From the NCBI GenBank assembly GCA_029257865.1, contig JARIAN010000136.1, positions 1 to 43,499 on the forward strand: a DNA stretch of 43,499 nt, in the 5' to 3' direction. The translations under genes were made by a program, and so were the position numbers. Of this stretch, positions 23,165 to 30,622 are shown piece by piece; position 1 is the stretch's first letter, and each line of letters begins with the position of its first letter. Source of the DNA: Phocaeicola sp. Lineage in GTDB: Bacteria > Bacteroidota > Bacteroidia > Bacteroidales > Bacteroidaceae. The notes beneath the pieces are model-generated. The model did not search any database, was not told the DNA's origin, and saw only the letters and a program-made list of their open reading frames with translations.

Positions 23165-24124
23165 ATGAAATTGAGGATGAAAATGATACTGGGATTTATC
23201 GGCCTTTGTATGCCGGCAGTTTTTTTTGCACAAGAAGGTTTTGTGCCTTTGAAGTATGGTGATATGGACCAGTGGGTTACCCGTGAGATTAGTGAATCTG
23301 GAATTATTGGCGGGCATACCAAGCACTTATATGAGGTGGGGCCCACTGCTACGCTTACCGGAAACGAAGCTTATCAGAATATGGGTGGTTCACCTTGGGG
23401 GAACTCAAATGTGATGGCCAAGGTAGTCGGAATTGTTAAGACTAATACCAGCGTGTATCCCGAGGAGCGAAACGATGGTTTCTGTGCGCGTTTGGAAACT
23501 CACATAGAGAGTGTCAAGGTGTTGGGTCTGGTCAATATTACAGTGCTGGCTTCCGGCTCGATGTTTCTGGGCGATATGAAAGAGCCTATCACCGGAACAA
23601 AGGATGGAGAGAAGGCGTTGAATTCAGGTATTCCTTTCTCTAAGCGCCCTAAAGCGGTAAGATATGACTATAAGGTGAAGATGTCGGGAGATAAGGACCG
23701 TATCCGTCTTACCGGATTTAGCCGTAAGGAGAAGATAGAAGGGCAGGACTGCGCTATTATGACTTGCTTCTTGCAGAAACGCTGGGAAGATGAGGAAGGA
23801 AATATTAAGGCACGCCGAGTTGGGACTGTGGTAATCAAATACAGTAAGACTGAGGACTGGACCGATAAGGCGACTTATGAAATTGAATATGGCGACATAT
23901 CGGGAAAACCTTTCTATGATGAAGAATTGATGGGGCTCGGTGCTGGTGGCTATTATGCCAGAAATAGTAAGGGTAAGAGTTGCCGTATCCAGGAGGAGGG
24001 ATGGGCAAATGCGGATGAAACCCCTACACACTTGCTTTTGCAGTTCACTTCTAGTCTAGGGGGGGCTTTCGTTGGTTCTCCAGGAAATACTTTTTGGGTA
24101 GACAATGTAGGACTTGTATATTGA
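23165..24124 (+). CDS. Exported PCMD-domain (putative carbohydrate-binding) protein
   Basis: A 319-residue secreted protein with a signal peptide (LCMPAVFFAQ). Most of the mature part is one beta-rich domain of the PCMD type ('putative carbohydrate metabolism domain', PF13201). Recognisable blocks include NSGIPFSKRPKAVRYDYKVK, TEDWTDKATYEIEYGD, and the end TFWVDNVGLVY. The fold resembles carbohydrate-binding modules, and members are common in Bacteroidetes outer-membrane or surface proteins. The ligand is unknown. I chose ATG 23165; the GTG at 23156 lies closer to the promoter and adds only three residues. It is a single-gene unit between two terminators. Confidence 0.83.
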   Translation: MKLRMKMILGFIGLCMPAVFFAQEGFVPLKYGDMDQWVTREISESGIIGGHTKHLYEVGPTATLTGNEAYQNMGGSPWGNSNVMAKVVGIVKTNTSVYPEERNDGFCARLETHIESVKVLGLVNITVLASGSMFLGDMKEPITGTKDGEKALNSGIPFSKRPKAVRYDYKVKMSGDKDRIRLTGFSRKEKIEGQDCAIMTCFLQKRWEDEEGNIKARRVGTVVIKYSKTEDWTDKATYEIEYGDISGKPFYDEELMGLGAGGYYARNSKGKSCRIQEEGWANADETPTHLLLQFTSSLGGAFVGSPGNTFWVDNVGLVY

Positions 24125-24130
24125 TAAAAG

Positions 24131-24179
24131 AACTCTCTTGCATAAAACGGTTGCTGGCGGTTTTGCAAGAGAGTTTTTT
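24131..24179 (+). terminator. Intrinsic terminator after the PCMD gene
   Basis: AACTCTCTTGCA (24131-24142) pairs with the matching arm at 24163-24173. It is followed by a run of T. Confidence 0.92.
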
Positions 24180-24346
24180 ATGCCGTGAGTTGGATGATAA
24201 TTCTTTTTAGAGGATTTTTCTGGTTTCATCAATATAGATGTCCTGTTTATGTTTTTGTTCTTTTCTAGCTTCCACTTTAGTTTTTTTCTTTTGCAATCTC
24301 TTCTTTTTTTAAGTTTTATATCATTTATATAGAATTGTGTATAGAA

Positions 24347-24362
24347 TAAATTTGTATTTTTG
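24347..24362 (+). promoter_or_regulatory. Two overlapping -7 elements for ruvX-def-TPR
   Basis: TAAATTTG (24347-24354) is followed directly by TATTTTTG (24355-24362). The second would give an almost leaderless mRNA for ATG 24371; the first gives a leader of about 10 bases. Confidence 0.5.
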
Positions 24363-24370
24363 TGCCGGTT

Positions 24371-24787
24371 ATGAGTAGAATATTAGCAATAGATTACGGA
24401 AGGAAGCGAACAGGTATCGCTGTGACAGACCCTATGCAGATAATTGCAAACGGGCTCACTACTGTGCCCACTCATCAGTTGATGGACTTCTTGTTGAAGT
24501 ATATGCAGCAGGAAAAGGTGGAGCGTATCATTATTGGTCACCCTAAGCAGATGAACAATGAAGATTCAGAAAACATGAAGAATATTATTCCTTTTATGAA
24601 TCGCCTCAAGAAAGTTTTGCCTGACATGCCAGTGGAACTGGTGGATGAACGCTTTACTTCCGTTTTGGCACATCAGGCCATGTTGGCAGGTGGGCTGAAG
24701 AAGAAAGCACGACAAGACAAGGCCTTGGTAGATGAAATCAGTGCGACGATTATTCTACAGTCTTATATGGAATCAAGAAAATATTAA
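24371..24787 (+). CDS. ruvX: Putative pre-16S rRNA nuclease / Holliday junction resolvase RuvX (YqgF)
   Basis: A 138-residue protein of the YqgF family with an RNase H-like fold. It has the motif ILAIDYGRKRTGIAVTDP (Asp8 in the first metal-binding site), then IGHPKQMNNEDSENM, VDERFTSVLA and QDKALVDEISATIIL with the closing acidic residue. YqgF is required for 16S rRNA 5'-end maturation in E. coli and has also been described as a resolvase. ATG 24371 is chosen; the in-frame GTG at 24362 overlaps the promoter element. It is the first gene of a ruvX-def-TPR operon, and def begins 18 bp after it. Confidence 0.93.
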   Translation: MSRILAIDYGRKRTGIAVTDPMQIIANGLTTVPTHQLMDFLLKYMQQEKVERIIIGHPKQMNNEDSENMKNIIPFMNRLKKVLPDMPVELVDERFTSVLAHQAMLAGGLKKKARQDKALVDEISATIILQSYMESRKY

Positions 24788-24805
24788 ACTAAAACAATAA
24801 GAATT

Positions 24806-25360
24806 ATGATTTTACCAATTTATGTATATGGTCAGCCTGTACTTCGTATGGAAGCTGAAGACATTACCCCTGACTATCCAAACCTAAAAGAATTGCTTAC
24901 AAACATGTATGAAACAATGGAGCGTGCTGACGGAATCGGCTTGGCGGCTCCTCAGGTGGGACTTCCTATCAGGGTGGTGGTAGTAAACTTGGATGTAATG
25001 TCGGATGACATGCCTGAATTTAAGGGGTACCGCCGTGCGTTTATCAATCCGTATATTCTGGAAACTGCCGGTGAAATGGTTTCTATGGAAGAGGGATGCT
25101 TAAGTTTGCCTGGTGTTCATGAGAGTGTAAAACGTCCGGACAAGATTCATGTGACTTATCTTGATGAAGAGATGAACAAGCATGACGAATGGGTGGAAGG
25201 TTTCTTGGCTCGTGTGATGCAGCATGAGTTTGATCATCTGGGTGGAACGATGTTTATTGACCATTTGTCATCTTTGCGCAAGCAGATGATTAAAGGAAAA
25301 CTGAATAATATGCTTAAAGGTAAGGCACGTTGCTCTTACAAGGTGAAAACACTAAAATGA
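24806..25360 (+). CDS. def: Peptide deformylase
   Basis: A 184-residue metallo-enzyme that removes the formyl group from nascent N-terminal methionine in the cytoplasm. All three signature motifs are present: GIGLAAPQVG, EEGCLSLPG (metal ligand Cys98) and QHEFDHLGG (His140, catalytic Glu141, His144). Length is within the family range. The gene sits between ruvX and a TPR-protein gene. Its stop codon overlaps the next start as ATGA at 25357-25360, which indicates translational coupling. Confidence 0.97.
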   Translation: MILPIYVYGQPVLRMEAEDITPDYPNLKELLTNMYETMERADGIGLAAPQVGLPIRVVVVNLDVMSDDMPEFKGYRRAFINPYILETAGEMVSMEEGCLSLPGVHESVKRPDKIHVTYLDEEMNKHDEWVEGFLARVMQHEFDHLGGTMFIDHLSSLRKQMIKGKLNNMLKGKARCSYKVKTLK

Positions 25361-27354
25361 TTAAAAGAATAATCAATATATTGATTGCAGGCTTGTTCTT
25401 TCCGATGGTTTCGCTGGCTCAGATTAATACAGACCGAGTGATGACCATCGGAAGGAATGCACTCTATTTTGAGGACTATGTCCTTTCTATCCAATATTTC
25501 AATCAGGCGATTAATGCCAAACCTTATCTGGCAGAACCTTATTTCTATCGTGGATTGGCAAAAATGAATCTGGAAGACTTTCAGGGTGCTGAGGCCGACT
25601 GTTCAGAGGCAATCGAAAGGAACCCCTTCGTTCCTAATGCTTATCAGATAAGGGGGATTTCACGTATCCGTCAAGAAAACTTTAAGGGGGCGATTCTGGA
25701 TTATGAAAAGGCCCTTACGCTAGATCCCGAAAATGTGAGTTTGTGGCATAATTTGTCGTTGTGCCGCATGCAGGAGAAAGATTATGTACAAGCAAAGGCC
25801 GACTTGGATACCTTGATTCGTATCTCTCCGCGTTATACAGAGGCTTACTTGATACGTATCGAGGTCTCTCTCAAGCAAAAAGATACATTGCAGGCTATGA
25901 TTGATGCTGATAAGGCTATAGAAATAGACCGCTACAATGCTGATACTTGGGCTATGAGGGGGATGTTGCTTATGCAGCGGAAGAAGTTCCAGGATTCAGA
26001 GTCTGACCTTACAGAGGCTATTCGTTTGTCAATTCGAAATGCTGGATTATTCATTAATCGTGCTTTGGCCCGTTATTATCAGAACAACCTAAGAGGAGCA
26101 ATGGCCGACTACGACGTGGCCTTGGATATTGACCGGAATAATTTCATCGGGCATTATAATCGTGGATTGCTGCGTGCTCAGGTTGGTGATGATAACCGTG
26201 CTATAGAGGATTTCGACTTTGTATTAGGTATCGAGCCAAATAACTTGATGGCGGTATTTAATAGGGGCTTGTTGCGTGACAAGACTGGTGATTATAAAGG
26301 GGCCGTTGAGGACTATACTACAGTATTGAACGAGTATCCTAATTTTATGGTCGGTTATCAGTATCGTGCTAAGGCCCGCAGAAAGACTGGCAACCTGAAG
26401 GGAGCCGATGAAGATGAATTGGTTCTTTTGAAAGACCAGTTGGGAGTCGCCAGTAAGCAGACGGCTTCAGCTGATAAGACTCGTAAGAAATCGGATAAGA
26501 ACATGAACAACTATCGTAAGATGGTAGTAGCTGATAATGAAGAGGAAAGTTCTAAATATAAGACGGATTATCGAGGAAGAGTGCAAGACAAGAATTTGAC
26601 CATTCTTCCGCAGCCAATGTTCGTGTTGAGCTATTATGAACGCGTGGATGAGTTGAGACGGCAAGTCAACTTCTCTAAGTATATTGATGAACTGAACAAT
26701 CGTCATGTATTGCCGTCTCGTATCTTGATTACTAATAATGAGGTTTCGCTTTCTGAAGTGCAAATAAAGCAACATTTCGAGTCAATTGATAAAAATACGG
26801 AGCGGATAGTACGTCAGCCGGACAGTGCATTTAATTATTATGCTCGAGCATTGGATTTCTATTTGGTGCAAGACTTTGACAATGCGTTGGCTGATTTGGA
26901 CAGTGCCATAGTGAAAGACTCCACTTTCTCTCCAGCTTACTTCTCTCGTGCTGTTATCCAATATAAGCAGTTGGAATACAGGAAGCGTGACAAAGGATTG
27001 GAGATGAATGTTGTGGATGAGAAACTTCCAGCTGTTCGTGCTTTGGACTATGCCATGATTCGCCGTGATTTGGATGAGGTGATTCGTCTTACTCCTGATT
27101 TTATCTACGCTTATTACAATCGTGCCAATATCCTGGCTGTCATGAAGGATTATCGTGCGGCTTTGGTAGATTATAACAAGGCGATAGAACTGGATCCTCG
27201 TTTTGCTGATGCTTATTATAACCGTGGGCTTACGAATATTTTCTTGGGCAACAATCAGCAAGGTATTCATGACTTGAGCAAGGCTGGCGAATTGGGTATT
27301 TTCTCCGCCTATAGTGTTATTAAGCGTTTTACGGCTTCGAAGGAAGACAAATAA
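25357..27354 (+). CDS. Exported tetratricopeptide-repeat protein
   Basis: A 665-residue protein with a signal peptide (about residues 1-20, VSLAQ). TPR units occupy about 30-355 and again about 480-650 (YFYRGLAKMNLEDFQGAEAD, HYNRGLLRAQVGDDNRAIED, AYYNRGLTNIFLGNNQQG). Between them lies a charged linker with KKSDKNMNNYRKMVVADNEE. TPRs make protein-protein scaffolds, here in the periplasm or at the outer membrane. The partner is not known. The ATG overlaps the def stop (ATGA). The open frame could extend to 25330, but that codon is a TTG inside def. The operon ends at a strong terminator. Confidence 0.9.
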   Translation: MIKRIINILIAGLFFPMVSLAQINTDRVMTIGRNALYFEDYVLSIQYFNQAINAKPYLAEPYFYRGLAKMNLEDFQGAEADCSEAIERNPFVPNAYQIRGISRIRQENFKGAILDYEKALTLDPENVSLWHNLSLCRMQEKDYVQAKADLDTLIRISPRYTEAYLIRIEVSLKQKDTLQAMIDADKAIEIDRYNADTWAMRGMLLMQRKKFQDSESDLTEAIRLSIRNAGLFINRALARYYQNNLRGAMADYDVALDIDRNNFIGHYNRGLLRAQVGDDNRAIEDFDFVLGIEPNNLMAVFNRGLLRDKTGDYKGAVEDYTTVLNEYPNFMVGYQYRAKARRKTGNLKGADEDELVLLKDQLGVASKQTASADKTRKKSDKNMNNYRKMVVADNEEESSKYKTDYRGRVQDKNLTILPQPMFVLSYYERVDELRRQVNFSKYIDELNNRHVLPSRILITNNEVSLSEVQIKQHFESIDKNTERIVRQPDSAFNYYARALDFYLVQDFDNALADLDSAIVKDSTFSPAYFSRAVIQYKQLEYRKRDKGLEMNVVDEKLPAVRALDYAMIRRDLDEVIRLTPDFIYAYYNRANILAVMKDYRAALVDYNKAIELDPRFADAYYNRGLTNIFLGNNQQGIHDLSKAGELGIFSAYSVIKRFTASKEDK

Positions 27355-27384
27355 TGAAGTGGTGAGCTCACTGCTGAACAAGAT

Positions 27385-27419
27385 GCCGGTTGGTTTCAGA
27401 TAAGCCAACCGGCTTTTTT
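27385..27419 (+). terminator. Intrinsic terminator after the TPR operon
   Basis: GCCGGTTGG (27385-27393) pairs with 27405-27413. It is followed by six T. Confidence 0.93.
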
Positions 27420-27484
27420 ATGAAAAATCCTGAAACAGATTGCAATGTCTTGTTAGATTGCCGTCTTCTTTCAAGGTTTTTTTG

Positions 27485-27492
27485 TAGTTTTG
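27485..27492 (+). promoter_or_regulatory. Bacteroidetes -7 element for uraA
   Basis: TAGTTTTG, 67-74 bp upstream of ATG 27559. Confidence 0.5.
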
Positions 27493-27558
27493 TATATTAT
27501 AGTGTATGACGATTGAAATCTCTGCATTTGAAACACTCAAAATTCATTTAATTAATTT

Positions 27559-28755
27559 ATGAACGAACAAAACGCGAATTTATCCCCGTTTAGAAAAGGA
27601 ATAATAGGAGTGCAGTTCCTGTTTGTAGCTTTTGGGGCAACAGTATTGGTTCCCCTGTTGATTGGCTTGAATCCATCTACTGCCTTGTTTACAGCAGGTG
27701 TCGGTACATTAATTTTTCATTTAGCGACAGGAGGGAGAGTTCCTATTTTCTTGGGAAGTAGTTTTGCTTTTATTGCTCCTATAATCCAGGCTACTCAGCT
27801 TTATGGACTTCCTGGCACCTTGTCGGGGATGATTGGAGTAGCTGCTGTGTATTTTATCATGAGTGCATTGGTAAAGTGGCAAGGAGTTAAACTGATACAC
27901 AAACTTTTTCCTCCTATAGTGGTGGGTCCTATAATCATATTGATTGGTATATCTCTGTCGGGAACAGGTGTGAAAATGGCACAAACCAACTGGGCTGTTG
28001 CTTTGGTGTCGCTGGCAACGGCGGTATTGGTTAGTATCAAAGGAAAAGGATTGTTACGTCTGATACCTATATTCTGTGGAATAGCGATGGGGTATTTGGT
28101 GGCATTCTTGTTTTTTGAAGTCGATATACGTCCTATTATAGAAGCCGATTGGTTTGTTTTGCCTCAGTTGGCCAAGACTGAATTTTCTTGGGAGGCTATC
28201 TTGTTTATGATGCCTGTTGCCATTGCTCCAGTAATAGAGCACATAGGTGATGTATATGTAGTTAATACAGTAGCGGGAGAGGATTATACCAAGCATCCCG
28301 GTTTGCATCGAACTATGATGGGCGACGGATTGGCTTGTTTGTTTGCTGGATTTTTGGGCGGCCCTCCAGTAACTACCTATAGTGAAGTGACAGGAGCTAT
28401 GTCTATCACCAAGATTACCAATCCGCAGGTCATTCGTATCGCAGCAGTTACAGGAATCTTATTTTCCATGTTGGGCAAAATCAATGCATTTTTATGTTCC
28501 ATACCAGAGGCGGTATTGGGAGGCATTATGTTGCTGTTGTTTGGTACTATTGCTACTGCTGGTGTTTCCAATATGTTGCAGCATCAGATAAACTTGTCGA
28601 ACACTCGTAATATTGTTATTTTTTCTTTGACTATGACTATAGGCATCGGTGGCGCACAATTCACTTGGGGCAATTTTTCACTATCCGGCATCGGACTTGC
28701 TGCTGTAGTGGGAGTATTGCTTAATCTGCTATTGCCATATGATGGGAAGAAATAG
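27559..28755 (+). CDS. uraA: NCS2 uracil/xanthine-type permease
   Basis: A 398-residue inner-membrane transporter with about 12-14 hydrophobic helices and no signal peptide. It matches the UraA branch of NCS2. The substrate-site Glu is in IEHIGDVYVVN, the second acidic position is in GGPPVTTYSEVTGAMSITK, and the IPEAVLGGIMLLLFGTIA loop follows. UraA-type members import uracil with protons; xanthine or other bases are possible in this family. Its own promoter core lies at 27485-27492. The GH123-like gene starts 36 bp downstream with no promoter or terminator that I can see, so read-through into the glycosidases is possible. Confidence 0.9.
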   Translation: MNEQNANLSPFRKGIIGVQFLFVAFGATVLVPLLIGLNPSTALFTAGVGTLIFHLATGGRVPIFLGSSFAFIAPIIQATQLYGLPGTLSGMIGVAAVYFIMSALVKWQGVKLIHKLFPPIVVGPIIILIGISLSGTGVKMAQTNWAVALVSLATAVLVSIKGKGLLRLIPIFCGIAMGYLVAFLFFEVDIRPIIEADWFVLPQLAKTEFSWEAILFMMPVAIAPVIEHIGDVYVVNTVAGEDYTKHPGLHRTMMGDGLACLFAGFLGGPPVTTYSEVTGAMSITKITNPQVIRIAAVTGILFSMLGKINAFLCSIPEAVLGGIMLLLFGTIATAGVSNMLQHQINLSNTRNIVIFSLTMTIGIGGAQFTWGNFSLSGIGLAAVVGVLLNLLLPYDGKK

Positions 28756-28791
28756 TTTTTAGAACCGTTAAATCATTAATCCATAATAAAT

Positions 28792-30600
28792 ATGAAAACA
28801 TTTTTAGTGTTAGCTTTTGCTATGTATTTAGGTTTGTTGAGCGCAGGAGCACAGCAGATAGAAGGTGTAACTCACTCTGGTAGACCTACAGGCCAGGTGC
28901 CATTCCCTTTGACGGAATATACAGAATTGGCTAATCCGGTAAAGACCGATATGCAACATTGGCAAAAGGTGCGTAAGGTAAATGTGAGTTGGGGCACTAC
29001 CGATATTCGATATAAAAAAGAAGTACCCGCCATGAGTCAAGTGGAAAAAAAGATACAGCTGGATGGCTGGAAAGGGGAAAGAGTGTCTGCCCAGTTCGTA
29101 GTTTGGGGCAACAAGAATTTGGATAACTTGTCTTTTGAAGTGACTGACCTAAAGCATCAGTCCTCTAAAAAAATCATATCCTCCGACTGTATGTTGAAAG
29201 GTTTTGTCCGTTATGTGATGACGGATGAACTGAATAAGGATGGCAGAGGAGGATGTGGAGCACGCCCAAACTCGTTGGCTTTTGATTCTACTTTGGTGGC
29301 CGATCCGATTGATCATCTTACCAAATCTTTAGTTCTTCCTGCTTATGCCAGCCAGGGATGTTGGATACGTGTGCAGATTCCTTCGGATGCAACAGCCGGA
29401 ATCTATACAGGTAAGGTAATTGTACGTAATGGAGAGAAGGTTATCGACTGTTTATCGTTGAAGGTTCGTGTCATTAACCGTAGTTTGCCGGCAGTGAACG
29501 ACTGGAAATTCCATCTTGATTTATGGCAGAATCCGTATGCAGTGGCTCGTTATCATCAGGTAGAGCCTTGGAGTGAGGCTCATCTGCAAGCCTTGAAACC
29601 TTATATGGAACTTTATCGTAACGCTGGAGGAAAGGTCATCACTGCTTCTATTATGCATAAGCCTTGGAATGCACAAACTTTTGACTATTTTGAGTCGATG
29701 GTGACTTGGGTGAAGAAACTGGATGGAAGTTGGGCTTTTGATTATGCAGTATTCGACCGTTGGGTTCAGTTTATGTTAGATTTAGGAATTGATAAACAAA
29801 TCAATTGTTATTCAATGGTGCCGTGGAAACTTTCGTTTCAATATTTTGACCAGGCAACCAATCAGATGAAATTTATTTCGATAAAACCGGGAGATGAGGT
29901 TTACGATGAGGTATGGGGTAAGATGCTGACTTCTTTTGCGGCACATTTGAAAGAGAAAGGATGGTTTGACAAGACCTTCATTTCTATGGATGAGCGTCCG
30001 CTGAAAGTAATGCAGGCAACTTTGAATGTCATCAAGAAGGCAGATGCCGGATTCAAGGTCTCATTGGCTGGAGCATTGCATAAAGAACTCGTTGATGATT
30101 TAGATGATTATTGTGTAGCATTGCGCATGAAATATACTGACGAGCAGTTGACCAAGCGTAAGGCGGAAGGAAAAGTCACCACTTATTATACCAGTTGCGA
30201 AGAACCTTATCCAAATACATTTACCTTTGCTGCTCCTTCTGATAGCGAATGGCTGGGATGGTATGCAGCAAAAGCCAATTTGGATGGCTACTTACGTTGG
30301 GCTTTAAACAGTTGGGTGATTGAACCTTTGCTTGATAGTCGTTTTTATACATGGGCAGCAGGAGATACTTATATGATTTATCCCGGGGGAAGAACATCTA
30401 TGCGCTTTGAACGCCTTGTCGCCGGCATACAGGCTTATGAAAAGGTTCGTATATTGGAAGAAGAGTTCAAGGCTGCAGGGAATCTGGATGCTTTGAAGGC
30501 AATTGAAGAAACATTGAATTTGTTTGATGAGGCTCAGTTGGAAAAAGTGTCTTCTTCGGAAGTGGTGAAGAAAGCCAATCAACAGATAAATAGTCTATAA
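28792..30600 (+). CDS. Exported GH123-like (DUF4091) glycoside hydrolase
   Basis: A 602-residue exported enzyme with a signal peptide ending near SAGAQQ. An N-terminal beta-sandwich region (about 40-240) contains RVSAQFVVWG and ASQGCWIRVQIPSDATAGIY. It is followed by a TIM-barrel-like catalytic part and a C-terminal DUF4091-type section (TYMIYPGGRTSMRFERLVAG). The SMDERPL block gives an adjacent Asp400-Glu401 pair. In GH123 beta-N-acetylgalactosaminidases such a neighbouring Asp-Glu pair performs substrate-assisted catalysis on terminal beta-GalNAc, including in glycosphingolipids. I therefore infer an exo-hexosaminidase acting in the periplasm or at the surface. It lies 22 bp before the GH95 gene, so the two are one operon. 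Confidence 0.8.
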   Translation: MKTFLVLAFAMYLGLLSAGAQQIEGVTHSGRPTGQVPFPLTEYTELANPVKTDMQHWQKVRKVNVSWGTTDIRYKKEVPAMSQVEKKIQLDGWKGERVSAQFVVWGNKNLDNLSFEVTDLKHQSSKKIISSDCMLKGFVRYVMTDELNKDGRGGCGARPNSLAFDSTLVADPIDHLTKSLVLPAYASQGCWIRVQIPSDATAGIYTGKVIVRNGEKVIDCLSLKVRVINRSLPAVNDWKFHLDLWQNPYAVARYHQVEPWSEAHLQALKPYMELYRNAGGKVITASIMHKPWNAQTFDYFESMVTWVKKLDGSWAFDYAVFDRWVQFMLDLGIDKQINCYSMVPWKLSFQYFDQATNQMKFISIKPGDEVYDEVWGKMLTSFAAHLKEKGWFDKTFISMDERPLKVMQATLNVIKKADAGFKVSLAGALHKELVDDLDDYCVALRMKYTDEQLTKRKAEGKVTTYYTSCEEPYPNTFTFAAPSDSEWLGWYAAKANLDGYLRWALNSWVIEPLLDSRFYTWAAGDTYMIYPGGRTSMRFERLVAGIQAYEKVRILEEEFKAAGNLDALKAIEETLNLFDEAQLEKVSSSEVVKKANQQINSL

Positions 30601-30622
30601 CCATTAATTTTATATATAAACG